Below are positions 8,709 to 18,074 of a DNA stretch of 64,000 nt, piece after piece (position 1 is the first letter of the stretch; each line of letters opens with the position of its first letter). The translations under genes were made by a program, and so were the position numbers. This stretch comes from Salinicola rhizosphaerae (GTDB lineage: Bacteria; Pseudomonadota; Gammaproteobacteria; Pseudomonadales; Halomonadaceae), in assembly GCF_014652715.1 (NCBI RefSeq), contig NZ_BMZI01000004.1:41922-105921 (forward strand), written 5' to 3'. The notes under the pieces were generated by a model. The model saw only the letters and a list, made by a program, of their open reading frames with translations. It had not been told where the DNA came from and searched no databases.

Positions 8709-10331
8709 TCAGTCTTGAGTGAAGTGCATCCAGCGGCTGGGATGATCGTTCATCGGATTCTCCTCCCAACCCGAGAGCCGCGGTGAGACGAGCCCGGACT
8801 GGATATAGAAATAGAGCGGCAGCAGGGCGTAGTCGTCGAGCAGCACGCGCTCCGCCTGGGCCATGGTGTGGCTGCGCGCCGTGGCATCCAGCGTGTTGGC
8901 TGCCTTGTCCATCAGCGCGTCGTACTCGGGATTGCTGTAGCCGGCGTGGTTGTTGGGCACGCCGGTATGGAACAGATCCAGGAAGTTGCTGGCATCGTCG
9001 TAGTCGGCGATCCACGGCGCCATGCCGAGCTGGAAGTTACCCTGGCGCAGCTTGGCGTAGTAGACGGCGGCGTCGCTGTTCTGCAGCGTGACGTTGACCC
9101 CGAGTGGTTTCCACATCGCGGCCATCGCCACTGGAATCCGCTTGGTGTCGGGGTTGGTGATGGTGTCGATCGTCAGCTCCAGCGGATGATCGGGGCCGTA
9201 GCCGGCTTCTTTCATCAGCGCCTTGGCCTTGGCAAGACGCTCGGCCATCGGCTGGTCGGCGAAATCGAACTGCGGGCCGTCGTAGTCGCTGATCGCCGTG
9301 GGCACCAGGCTGAACGCCGAGGGCTGATCCAGTTTGGTGATCTGATGCGTGATGATCTGGCGGCGCAGCGCCAGATTCAGCGCTTCGCGAATGCGCCGGT
9401 CATTGAAGACGCTGCCGGGGCGCTGGTTGAAGGCGAAGTAGAAGGTCGCGAGGATCGGCGTTTCATGCAGCGCGTCGGGCAGATTCTCCCGCGCCCATTC
9501 GATACGTCCCAGCGGGAGGCTGCCGGTCATGTCGACCTCGCCGGCGCGAAAGCGGTTGAGCGAGGCGCGGGCATCGTCGATCGGCAGAAAACGCACCTCG
9601 TCGAGCGCCACGTCCCTGGCGTCGTGGAACTCGGGGTTCTTCGTCGCGGTGATGTGATCGTGGGAGACCCAACTTGCCAGTTCGAAGGCGCCGTTGGAGA
9701 TCATGTTGCCGGGCTTGGTCCAGTCGCTGCCGTGGGCTTCGATGGCCCGCTCCGGCACCGGAAATGTCGAGGGATGACCCAGCATGTCGATGAAGTAGCC
9801 GGTCGGGCGCGCCAGCGTGACCTCCAGCGTGTGAGGATCGCTCGCCGTGACGCCGAGCGTGTCGGCCGGCTGATCGCCGCGATTGATCGCCTCGGCGCCC
9901 TGGATCGGAAACAGCATGTAGGCGTAGGCAGCGGCCAGTTGCGGGCTCAGCTCCCGACGCCACGAGTAGACGAAGTCGCCAGCCGTGACCGGCTCGCCAT
10001 CCGACCATTTGGCATCATCGCGCAGATGAAAGGTGTAATGCAGTCCATCATCGGAGCGCTCCCACGACGCCGCGACGCCGGGAACGATGTTCCCCGCAGG
10101 GTCGCGGGCGATCAGGCCCTCGAACAGGTCGACGAGAATGTTGGATTCCCAGGCACCAGTTGCCAATTGAGGATCTAACGTAGAGGGGTCTGCGCCGTTG
10201 GCGCGGCGCAGCACCTGCTTGCCACCTTCGATATCGGCGCTGGCCAGTGGCGCCGCCAGTGTCATTACCGCGCAACCCGCGGCGATGAGCAGGTGTTTGA
10301 TGGTTGTGGTCATGCCGGGTTCTGCTCTCAC
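8709..10331 (-). CDS. oppA: Periplasmic oligopeptide-binding protein 1 (OppA/MppA family)
   Basis: 540 residues from a GTG at 10331 with AGGA nine bases upstream. An ATG at 10313 (start MTTTIKHLL) has a weaker site but gives a more typical signal peptide, so the start is uncertain. Cleavage near ASA|D is followed by an SBP_bac_5 domain with DPSTLDPQLATGAWESNI and REALNLALRRQIITHQ. It binds short peptides in the periplasm and delivers them to OppBC. It is the last of four related binding-protein genes in the cluster and the one next to the permease. Confidence 0.9.
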   Translation of the reverse strand: MRAEPGMTTTIKHLLIAAGCAVMTLAAPLASADIEGGKQVLRRANGADPSTLDPQLATGAWESNILVDLFEGLIARDPAGNIVPGVAASWERSDDGLHYTFHLRDDAKWSDGEPVTAGDFVYSWRRELSPQLAAAYAYMLFPIQGAEAINRGDQPADTLGVTASDPHTLEVTLARPTGYFIDMLGHPSTFPVPERAIEAHGSDWTKPGNMISNGAFELASWVSHDHITATKNPEFHDARDVALDEVRFLPIDDARASLNRFRAGEVDMTGSLPLGRIEWARENLPDALHETPILATFYFAFNQRPGSVFNDRRIREALNLALRRQIITHQITKLDQPSAFSLVPTAISDYDGPQFDFADQPMAERLAKAKALMKEAGYGPDHPLELTIDTITNPDTKRIPVAMAAMWKPLGVNVTLQNSDAAVYYAKLRQGNFQLGMAPWIADYDDASNFLDLFHTGVPNNHAGYSNPEYDALMDKAANTLDATARSHTMAQAERVLLDDYALLPLYFYIQSGLVSPRLSGWEENPMNDHPSRWMHFTQD

Positions 10332-10447
10332 GTCAGTGCTTCCTGAATTGTTTTTGTTCGTCTTCGTTGTTTGTTATGACCATCGGCCATCGCGACCATC
10401 ATCGGCATCGCGCCAAGCGCTTCGGCGTCGAGCTCAGCGCTCGGTTT

Positions 10448-12067
10448 TCAGTTCTCGGGCGACAGCGATAGCCACCGGGATAGATGCCGGTTGAGCGCGT
10501 TGTCTTCCCAGCCTTCGAGCTGCGGATCGACCAGATTGCGCGAGACGTCGACGTAGATCGGCGCGACGGCATAGTCGGCGAGCGCCTGGCGCTCGGCTTT
10601 CTCGAGCAGTGCCTCGCGCGCTGCGGTGTCCGTTTCGCGGCTGGCCTTGGACATCAGGTCGTCGAATGCCTGGCTGTGATAGCTGCCGTAATTCTTGGGC
10701 GAGTCACTCTGCAGAATGCCGAGAAAGTTGCTGGCATCGTCGAAATCCGCGACCCAGCTGCCCCGACCGACGTCGAAGTTGCCGTTGGCGAGTTCGGTGT
10801 AGTGAACGGCGCCCTCGGCATTGACCAGCTCGGTCTGCACATCGAGCGGCTGCCACATCGCGGCCAGCGCCACGGCGATGCGTTTGTTGGCCTCGGTGGT
10901 GGAGTAACGCAGGGTCAGCTTCAGCGGATGGTCCGGGCCGTAGCCGGCTTCCTCGAGCAGCGATCCGGCCCTGGCGATGCGGGCGTCCATGTCCTGATCC
11001 AGCCCCGGCATCGCCTGCGCCGTGTAATCGGCGACGCCTTCGGGGACGAAGCCGCTCGCCGGTGAGACGACGCCGCCCATGATCTTGTCGGCGATCACGT
11101 CGCGGCGGATGGCCAGATTGAGCGCCTCGCGCACGCGCTTGTCGGCGGTCGGGTGGCCGTCACGCTGGTTGAGCGCGAAGTAGTAATTGGCGAGCTGCGG
11201 TGCCAGGTGAACGGCGCCGGGCAGGTTCTCCTCGAGCCACTGATATCGGTCCGGCGAGAAGTCGCGGACGATATCGAGGCCGCCGGCACGAAAGCGCTGA
11301 AGCCCGGCGCTGCGATCTTCGACCGGGTAGTAGTCGACGCCATCCAGCGCCACGTCAGCCGCGGCGTGGAACTCGGGATTTTTCTTCGCCGCAATATGGT
11401 CGTGAGAGACCCAGCTCGTCGGCGTGAAGGCGCCGTTGGTGGCGATGTGATCCATCTGCGTCCAGTCGTTGCCGAACTGCTCGATCAGATGCGACGGCAC
11501 CGGCGAGGCCGCGATGTGGGCCAGCAGCGTGGGGAAGTATGGCGTGGGCTGGTTCAGAGTGATTTTCAAGGTCTTGGCGTCGAGCGCTTCGACGCCCAGT
11601 GCCGGTGCGTTTTGCTCACCCTTGGTATGCGCCTCGGCGCCGCGAATGGGGTAGAAGAGGCTTGAGTAAACCGCGCCATTGGCCGGGTCGAACAGGCGCT
11701 GAAAGGCCATCACGAAGTCGTCCGCGATCACCGGTTCGCCGTCGGACCAGTTGGCGTCGTCACGCAGGTGGAAGGTGTAGACCGTGCCGTCATCGCTGAC
11801 GTCCCAGCCGCTGGCCGCGCCGGGGATGTATTGCCCCGCCGGGTCCAGCGTGACCAAGCCCTCGAACAGGTCGCCGAGCACGTCGTTTTCCCAGGTCGTG
11901 CCGCCGATGCGCGCCGTATCCAGCGAGGCGGGTTCGCCCTGGATGCCGATAGCCAGCGTTGCGGCTAGCGCCGGCGTGGCGAAGAACGCGCAGGCGAGCG
12001 CGGCGGCACCCAGCATGGTGCGCAGCGTCTTGCCCGGAGCGACTTGTCGTGATCGGTTCGAGGTCAT
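10448..12067 (-). CDS. oppA: Periplasmic oligopeptide-binding protein 2 (OppA/MppA family)
   Basis: 539 residues. The signal peptide ends at ALA|A near residue 36. The SBP_bac_5 domain starts LAIGIQGEPASLDTARIGG and contains REALNLAIRRDVIADKI and LLEEAGYGPDHPLKLTLRY, closely matching its neighbours. It is a peptide receptor for the same importer. It lies 116 bases from binding protein 1 and 100 bases after the NlpC/P60 gene. Its substrate cannot be told apart from those of the paralogues by eye. Confidence 0.9.
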   Translation of the reverse strand: MTSNRSRQVAPGKTLRTMLGAAALACAFFATPALAATLAIGIQGEPASLDTARIGGTTWENDVLGDLFEGLVTLDPAGQYIPGAASGWDVSDDGTVYTFHLRDDANWSDGEPVIADDFVMAFQRLFDPANGAVYSSLFYPIRGAEAHTKGEQNAPALGVEALDAKTLKITLNQPTPYFPTLLAHIAASPVPSHLIEQFGNDWTQMDHIATNGAFTPTSWVSHDHIAAKKNPEFHAAADVALDGVDYYPVEDRSAGLQRFRAGGLDIVRDFSPDRYQWLEENLPGAVHLAPQLANYYFALNQRDGHPTADKRVREALNLAIRRDVIADKIMGGVVSPASGFVPEGVADYTAQAMPGLDQDMDARIARAGSLLEEAGYGPDHPLKLTLRYSTTEANKRIAVALAAMWQPLDVQTELVNAEGAVHYTELANGNFDVGRGSWVADFDDASNFLGILQSDSPKNYGSYHSQAFDDLMSKASRETDTAAREALLEKAERQALADYAVAPIYVDVSRNLVDPQLEGWEDNALNRHLSRWLSLSPEN

Positions 12068-12167
12068 TGCAGTGGCCTTGGGTTATTGGAAACGAAGGTC
12101 AACAGGCGCATCCACGCGCCCGCTCGACCTCCAGTATCGGCCGTTTTTCTCACGCTTGCGGTGCTCG

Positions 12168-13115
12168 TCATCCTGTCGATCTATCGGAAAGATGACGGCG
12201 CACCGCGCAAAGCTGTGCGGCGTATTGGCTGCCGCTCAGGCGGCGGCACTCCACGCGCGCATTGTTGGTCGGGGCATGCAGCATGCGATCCTCGCCGAGA
12301 TAGAGCGCGACGTGATCGATGCGCAACTCGCCCTGATCGTTCGGTTTCTCGAAAAACAGCAGGTCGCCGGCGCGGCGCGCAGCGAGCGGCACGGCTTCAC
12401 CCGTTTCCGCCTGATCGTGAGCATCGCGGGGCAGGGCAATGCCCACCGCGGCGAACAGGCTGTGAACCAGGCCGGAACAGTCATAGCCGAAGCTCGAGTT
12501 GCCGGCCCACAGATAGCGCAGGCCGGTGAATCGGCGCCCTAGCGTTTCCAGCGTCGCGGCGCTCGGCGCAAGCGACTCGCCAACGCTACGTTTCGGAACC
12601 CAGCCTCGGCCCAGCGAGGTTTCCACCCAGAGACGATCGCCAGCCGCCTCTGACGGCTCGACCCGGCGCAGACGCGTTAGAAAGCTCAGCTTGATCGCGG
12701 GGCTGTCGGTCAACCCGTGAAGCCAGCTAATCGGCTCGACAATCTGTACGGCGTCATCGGCTGGCCCGCAGCCGGGCGAAGCGCTCAACTGGTCCGCCGG
12801 AATCCAGCCCGGGTAGCCGCGCGGATCGAGCGAAGAGCGCTGACTCGGCACGACGACCCGGCACCACGCTCGCCGCTCGGCATCCTGGACTCGCTCGATG
12901 ACGTCGACCGGCGTGTCGAGCAGCAGCTGAGAGACGAGTCGCTTCTCGCGGCAGAGTGCCAGACGGGTATCGTCATCGAGCGCATCGAGCCACGGCTCCA
13001 GCTGGACCGGCTGCTCGAGCGCCGGCGAGTCGATGACTCGCGGCGCCTGAGGAGAGGTCCAGAGTCCGGCGACCGAGACGCTGACGCAGTGCATGGCTTC
13101 GCTCGAGCGGGGCAT
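12168..13115 (-). CDS. NlpC/P60-family wall peptidase with SH3-like domains (YkfC-like)
   Basis: 315 residues. Two SH3-like segments (about 40-110 and 125-180) precede a C-terminal NlpC/P60 domain with Cys213 in YDCSGLVHSLF, His268 in IDHVALYLGED and third residue His280 (MLHAPT). The layout matches YkfC-type gamma-D-glutamyl-diamino-acid endopeptidases, which cut murein-derived peptides after import. No convincing signal peptide is seen, so it is probably cytosolic. It sits between binding-protein genes 3 and 2 (14 bases after gene 3), tying the importer to wall-peptide recycling. The start could instead be the ATG at 13094. Confidence 0.85.
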   Translation of the reverse strand: MPRSSEAMHCVSVSVAGLWTSPQAPRVIDSPALEQPVQLEPWLDALDDDTRLALCREKRLVSQLLLDTPVDVIERVQDAERRAWCRVVVPSQRSSLDPRGYPGWIPADQLSASPGCGPADDAVQIVEPISWLHGLTDSPAIKLSFLTRLRRVEPSEAAGDRLWVETSLGRGWVPKRSVGESLAPSAATLETLGRRFTGLRYLWAGNSSFGYDCSGLVHSLFAAVGIALPRDAHDQAETGEAVPLAARRAGDLLFFEKPNDQGELRIDHVALYLGEDRMLHAPTNNARVECRRLSGSQYAAQLCAVRRHLSDRSTG

Positions 13116-13129
13116 GGGTCGATTTGCCG

Positions 13130-14743
13130 TCAGTCGGTGAAGTGCACCCAGCGCGACGGGTGATCGTCACCGACGTTGTCCGCCCAGCCTTCGATCTCCG
13201 GGTTGACCAGGTTGCGAGTGACGTAGGTCAGCATCGGAATGAACGCGTAGTCATCCAGCGCGACGTTCTCGGCCTTCTCGAGCAGCTTCTCGCGGGCATC
13301 CAGATCCTGGGTCTGCGCCGCCTGGTCCATCAGATCGTCATACTGCTTGCTGGAGTAGGCGCCGTAGTTGTTGCCCACCCCAGAGTGCAGCAGCGTGAGG
13401 AAGTTCTCGGCGTCGTTGTAGTCGGCGATCCAACCGGCGCGGGCGACGTCGAAGTCCCCTTGCTGAATGGTCTGGTAGTGAACGGTCGCTTCGGCGTTGG
13501 CCATTTCCACATCGATGCCCAGCGGCTTCCACATGGCGGCGACGGCGATGGCGATCTTCTTGTGCTCGTCGGACGTGTTGTAGCGCAGGGTCAGGTGAAG
13601 CGGATGATCCGGGCCGTAGCCGGCTTCCTTCAGCAGCGCCTTGGCCTTGGCCATGCGTGCGCTCATGTCGTCGCTGACCAGGTTCATGTGCTGCGCTTCG
13701 TAGTGGTTGGTGCCTGGCGGTACCATCCCGGTCGACGTTTTGAAGCTGCCCGCCATGATCTGCTCGGAGAGTACGTTGCGGCGCACGGCCAGGTTGAGCG
13801 CCTCGCGCACGCGCTTGTCGGCGGTGGGGCGGCCCTCGCGGTTGTTGAGCACGTAGTAGTAGGAGCCGAGCATCGGGCTCATGTGCGTGGCATCGGGCAG
13901 GTTTTCGGTCAGCCACTGATAACGGCTGGAGGGGTAGTCGCGCAGCACGTCGAACTCGCCCGCGCGGAAGCGCGAGATACCGGCGTTGCGATCTTCCGTG
14001 GTGTAGTAGTTGACCCCGTCGAGCGAGATATCGTCGGCGTCATAGTAGCTCGGGTTCTTCTTCACGCTGATGCGCGATTGGGAGACCCACTCGACCGGCT
14101 TGAAGGCGCCGTTGACGGCAATGTTGTCCAGCTTGACCCAATCCTTGCCATATTTGTCGACCAGGTGCTTCGGCACCGGATAGGCCGTGTAATGGGTCAA
14201 CAGCTGCGGGAAGTAAGGCGTCGGATGGTTCAGCGTCACCTTCAGCGTCTTGCCGTCGTCCAGCGACTCGGCTCCGAGCGTGTCGGCATCGGCCTTGCCG
14301 GTATTGACCGCCTCGGCGCCCTTGATCGGATATAGCATATAGGCGTACTTGGATGCGTTCTCCGGCGCCAGCAGATGCTGCCAGCCGAACACGAAGTCCT
14401 CCGCGGTGACCGGCTCGCCGTCAGACCATTTAGCCCCTTCACGCATATGGAAGGTGTAGGTCTTGCCGTCGTCCGAGACATCCCAGCTGGTCGCCATGCC
14501 CGGCAGCAGCTCGCCGTCCGGTGATTTTTTCAACAGCCCCTCGAACACGTCCATCAGCACCTGGGACTCCCACACGCCACCGGACACCTGCGAGGTATCG
14601 AACGAGGCGAGCTCGCCCATGACGCCGATATTGAGCGTTTCCGCCATGACGGGTGTGGCGAGCAGCGAGGAGGAGAGCGCGAGGACGCCGAGCGGCAGCA
14701 GTGCGCGACGACCCTTGAAGAACGAGGAAAGCGACTTGGACAT
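13130..14743 (-). CDS. oppA: Periplasmic oligopeptide-binding protein 3 (OppA/MppA family)
   Basis: 537 residues. A basic N terminus (KGRR) and hydrophobic stretch end at VMA|E near residue 34. The mature protein starts TLNIGVMGELASFDTSQVSG and carries REALNLAVRRNVLSEQI and LLKEAGYGPDHPLHLTLRY, so it is a close paralogue of binding proteins 2 and 4. It lies 14 bases upstream of the NlpC/P60 gene, which is probably translated from the same message. Confidence 0.9.
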   Translation of the reverse strand: MSKSLSSFFKGRRALLPLGVLALSSSLLATPVMAETLNIGVMGELASFDTSQVSGGVWESQVLMDVFEGLLKKSPDGELLPGMATSWDVSDDGKTYTFHMREGAKWSDGEPVTAEDFVFGWQHLLAPENASKYAYMLYPIKGAEAVNTGKADADTLGAESLDDGKTLKVTLNHPTPYFPQLLTHYTAYPVPKHLVDKYGKDWVKLDNIAVNGAFKPVEWVSQSRISVKKNPSYYDADDISLDGVNYYTTEDRNAGISRFRAGEFDVLRDYPSSRYQWLTENLPDATHMSPMLGSYYYVLNNREGRPTADKRVREALNLAVRRNVLSEQIMAGSFKTSTGMVPPGTNHYEAQHMNLVSDDMSARMAKAKALLKEAGYGPDHPLHLTLRYNTSDEHKKIAIAVAAMWKPLGIDVEMANAEATVHYQTIQQGDFDVARAGWIADYNDAENFLTLLHSGVGNNYGAYSSKQYDDLMDQAAQTQDLDAREKLLEKAENVALDDYAFIPMLTYVTRNLVNPEIEGWADNVGDDHPSRWVHFTD

Positions 14744-15050
14744 GCGTTGCAGACTCCAGCTTGTTGTTGTGCTCCGGCTTGCTGGTTGGCCCCGCCATGA
14801 TCGATGGCCAGCAGGGCGAAGCGCTGAATCGGAGCGAAGCGATGAATCGGAATGCGAAAAGGCTTCTGAAGCAGGGCGGTTGACGCCGATCAGGCGGACA
14901 CCTTCGCGCGAACGGGATGAGGCGTCTAATTCAAATGCTCGATGGTGCGTTTCATCTGGCGCATGAGGCGGGTTCAGGAGCGGCGTGGCACCGCTCCCGG
15001 TGGTGTTTTCTAAGGTGTCAGACCATGGTCGAAGGCGAACGGTCAGACGC
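14744..15050 (-). other. Spacer between binding-protein genes 4 and 3, with a hairpin
   Basis: This is the widest gap inside the peptide cluster (307 bases). A 7-bp inverted repeat GGAGCGG (14977-14983) and CCGCTCC (14991-14997) lies soon after the stop of binding-protein gene 4. No T-run follows on the minus strand. Such hairpins after a highly expressed binding-protein gene often stabilise the upstream message and limit read-through; that role is inferred. I see no other gene or clear promoter. Confidence 0.45.
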
Positions 15051-16628
15051 TCACTCGGCGAAATACACCCAGCGTGAGGCGTGCATATCCAGCGCGTTGT
15101 CGTCCCAGCCTTCGATCTCCGGATTGACCAGGTTGCGCGAGCTGTAGGTGTAGATCGGCGTCAGCGGATACTCGGAGAGCGCCAGTGCTTCGGCCTGCTG
15201 CATCAAATCGGCGCGCTTGTCGGGGTCCTGCTCGGCATCCGACTGACTCATCAGCGCGTTGTACCGATCGTTGTGGTAGTCGCCGTAGTTGTTGGTCTCG
15301 GCCGACAGCAGCTGGAGGAAGTTCTGGGCATCGTCGTAACTCGAGATCCAGGCGGCGCGGGCGACCTGGAAATCACCCTCCATCAGGTCGGCGTAATGCA
15401 CGTTGGCTTCGGTGTTACGGAGTTCGACATCGACGCCGAGCGGCTTCCACATTGCGGCAACGGCGACCGCGATCTGACGATGCTCGTCGCCGCTGTTGAA
15501 GCGCAGCGTCAGTTCGAGCGGATTGTCGGTGGAGTAGCCAGCCTCCTGCATCAGCTGCTTGGCGCGGGCCATGCGCGTGTCCATGTCGTCACCGAGGCCT
15601 GGCTGGGACTGTGCCTCGTAACCGCTGGTGCCCGGCGGCACCAGCGAGGTGGCCGCGGTGACGCCCCCCTTGAGCAGGTTCTTGGCGATCACATCCCGGC
15701 GGATCGCCAGGCTCAGCGCCTCGCGAATCCGTGGGTCGGCGACCGGCGAGCCGTCGCGCAGGTTGAACACGTAGTAGTAGGTGCCTAGCGAGGAGAACAG
15801 ATGCGTGGCGTCAGGCAAGGTCTCGGAGAGGCGCGGGTACTGCGCCGCCGGGTAGTCGCGCAGGATATCCAGCTCGCCGGCGCGGAAACGCTGGATGCCG
15901 GCGTTCTTGTCTTCCAGCGGATAGTAGTCGACGCCATCCAGCGTCACGTTGTCGGCATCGTGGAACTCGGGATTCTTCACGGTCTCGAGTTCGGTATTGG
16001 AGACCCACTTCACCGGCTTGAAGGCGCCGTTGACGGCGATGTTGGCCGGGTCGCTCCAGTCGTCGCCGACCTTGTCGACAATATGCTTGGGAATCGGGTA
16101 GGCGAACGGCAGCACCAGCGTCTTGAGGAAGTAGACCGTGGGTTCCTTGAGCGTGATCTTGAGCGTCTTGCCATCGTCCAGGGATTCGACGCCGAGCGAG
16201 TCGAGCGGCTTGTCGCCGGCGTTGATCGCCTGGGCGTTGACCACTGGATAGAGCCGGTGGGCGTAGTTGGACGCCGTCTTGGGATCGACCTGGTGGCGGT
16301 AGGCGTAGACGAAGTCGTCCGCGGTCAGCGGTGCGCCGTCGGACCATTTGAGGCCGTCGCGCAGATGAAAGGTGTAGGTCTTGCCAGCGTCGGAGATATC
16401 CCAGCTTTCGGCGGCGCCCGGAATGATCTGGCCGTCGGCGTCGATGGCGATCGGGCCTTCGAAGATATCGCGCAGCACGTCCTCTTCCCACACGCCGCCG
16501 GTGATCTTGGCGGGGCTCAACGACGCGGGATCGCCGGAGATGCCCATGTGCAGCGTGGCGGCCTGAAGCGGGAGCGCGGTGACGCCGGCGGCGAACGCGA
16601 TAGCGGCGGCGAGGCGGGTCGGTGACAT
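15051..16628 (-). CDS. oppA: Periplasmic oligopeptide-binding protein 4 (OppA/MppA family), first gene of the cluster
   Basis: 525 residues from the ATG at 16628, which has AGGA ten bases upstream; the frame extends to a GTG at 16664 but without a usable ribosome site. The signal peptide ends at LQA|A near residue 23. The domain starts TLHMGISGDPASLSPAKITG and carries REALSLAIRRDVIAKNL. It is the most upstream gene of the leftward cluster and is divergent from prfB, so it probably sits next to the cluster promoter and is the most abundant receptor. Confidence 0.9.
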   Translation of the reverse strand: MSPTRLAAAIAFAAGVTALPLQAATLHMGISGDPASLSPAKITGGVWEEDVLRDIFEGPIAIDADGQIIPGAAESWDISDAGKTYTFHLRDGLKWSDGAPLTADDFVYAYRHQVDPKTASNYAHRLYPVVNAQAINAGDKPLDSLGVESLDDGKTLKITLKEPTVYFLKTLVLPFAYPIPKHIVDKVGDDWSDPANIAVNGAFKPVKWVSNTELETVKNPEFHDADNVTLDGVDYYPLEDKNAGIQRFRAGELDILRDYPAAQYPRLSETLPDATHLFSSLGTYYYVFNLRDGSPVADPRIREALSLAIRRDVIAKNLLKGGVTAATSLVPPGTSGYEAQSQPGLGDDMDTRMARAKQLMQEAGYSTDNPLELTLRFNSGDEHRQIAVAVAAMWKPLGVDVELRNTEANVHYADLMEGDFQVARAAWISSYDDAQNFLQLLSAETNNYGDYHNDRYNALMSQSDAEQDPDKRADLMQQAEALALSEYPLTPIYTYSSRNLVNPEIEGWDDNALDMHASRWVYFAE

Positions 16629-16713
16629 GGCTCTAGGTTCCTCGAATGATTGTTGGTTGACCACACCTTAGCCTATCCCGCGCGAGCGGGCCGCGTCACC
16701 GGCGGTGCGCGGG

Positions 16714-16742
16714 ATGACGCTATGGCGGTGTTTGGCTACAAT
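16714..16742 (+). promoter_or_regulatory. Candidate sigma-70 promoter of prfB
   Basis: ATGACG (16714-16719, four of six matches to TTGACA), a 17-base gap, and TACAAT (16737-16742, five of six matches). It would start transcription about 62 bases before the prfB ATG. Confidence 0.55.
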
Positions 16743-16811
16743 AGCGGTCCTTTTTTCGGTGCCTCGCCGTTCGTGCGTCGAGGCGCCTCGTGGCGACCCG
16801 GCAGGAGCCCC

Positions 16812-17910
16812 ATGCAAGAGATCAATCCCATCAACAACCTCATCAAGGACCTGTCCGAACGGACAGACGTCCTGAGGGGGTATCTTTGACTATGCCGAGA
16901 AGAAAGATCGGCTAGAAGAAGTCTCCCGCGAGCTGGAAAACCCCGACGTCTGGAGCGATCCCGACTACGCCCAGAAGCTGGGCAAGGAGCGGGCGTCGCT
17001 CGAAGCTGTGGTCGAGACCATCGATACGCTGGACTCAGGCCTCGTCGACAACCGTGAACTTCTCGAACTCGCGGTGATGGAAGAGGACGAGGAGACGGTC
17101 GAGGAGGTCAAGAAGGAGCTCGCGTTTCTCGAGACCCAGCTCGACAAGCTGGAGTTCCGGCGCATGTTCTCGGGCGAGATGGACGAGAACAACGCCTATC
17201 TCGATATTCAGGCCGGCTCCGGCGGCACCGAGGCGCAGGACTGGGCCAACATGCTGCTGCGAATGTACCTGCGCTGGGCCGAGCATCACGGCTTCAAGGC
17301 CGAACTGACCGAAGTCTCCGCCGGTGAAGTGGCGGGCATCAAGTCGGCCACCATTCACGTGCAGGGTGATCACGCCTTCGGCTGGCTCAGAACCGAGACC
17401 GGCGTGCACCGCCTGGTGCGCAAGAGCCCGTTCGACTCGGGCGGCCGTCGGCATACGTCGTTTGCGTCGGTCTTTCTCTCTCCCGAGGTCGATGACAACT
17501 TCGAGATCGAGATCAACCCGGCGGATCTGCGTACCGATACCTACCGCTCTTCCGGCGCGGGTGGTCAGCACGTCAACACCACCGACTCCGCCGTGCGTAT
17601 TACCCACGAGCCGACCGGCATCGTCGTGGCGTGTCAGAGTCAGCGCAGTCAGCACGCCAACCGCGATTTCGCCATGAAGCAGCTGAAGGCGAAACTGTGG
17701 GAACACGAGATGCAGAAGCGCAACGCCGCCAAGCAGGCGGCGGAAGACTCCAAGGCCGATATCGGCTGGGGCAGTCAGATCCGCTCCTACGTGCTCGATG
17801 ACCAGCGCATCAAGGATCTACGTACCGGGGTGCAGTCGAGCAACTGTGACAAGGTGCTTGATGGGGATCTCGACCAGTTTATCGAGGCGAGTTTGAAGCA
17901 AGGTCTCTAG
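16812..17910 (+). CDS. prfB: Peptide chain release factor 2, with programmed +1 frameshift
   Basis: RF2 releases peptides at UGA and UAA. The ATG at 16812 opens 25 codons that end in an in-frame TGA at 16887-16889; reading resumes +1 at GAC (16888) and runs to 17910, giving 365 residues, the same length as in E. coli. The stop-recognition tripeptide SPF is at 205-207 and the catalytic GGQ at 250-252, exactly the E. coli numbers. The frameshift makes RF2 autoregulatory: low RF2 slows termination at the TGA and favours the shift. A caller that ignores the shift would start at 17008 and lose about 65 residues. Confidence 0.97.
16875..16890 (+). promoter_or_regulatory. RF2 programmed frameshift signal
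   Basis: AGGGGG (an internal Shine-Dalgarno-like sequence), TAT, then the slippery CTT and the stop context TGAC. Order and spacing are the classic RF2 recoding site: the anti-Shine-Dalgarno pairing upstream of CTT-TGA-C drives the +1 slip. Confidence 0.95.
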
Positions 17911-17950
17911 CTACGAGCTACGAGCTACGAGCTACGAGCTACGAGCGACG
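17909..17950 (+). repeat. Heptamer tandem repeat AGCTACG after prfB
   Basis: Five exact AGCTACG units followed by one AGCGACG. The first unit begins inside the prfB TAG stop codon. It is immediately followed (17953-17978) by GGCGCCGGCTGTGGGGCGCT and GGACAG, a motif seen again at 59150-59174. The related AGCCACG array lies at 55599-55703. Confidence 0.9.
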
Positions 17951-18074
17951 ACGGCGCCGGCTGTGGGGCGCTGGACAGCAGCTTCGAGTTTCGAGAAATA
18001 GTTGCGAACTTCGAAACGACCGCATGCTGGCAATCGCGGCTCGCGGCTTAATTTTCTTTTCGACAGGCGACGAC

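Noticed and set aside
17008-17910. Short prfB beginning at 17008
   Set aside because: The upstream 25 codons plus the recoding site restore the full RF2 length; the short form lacks the N-terminal domain.
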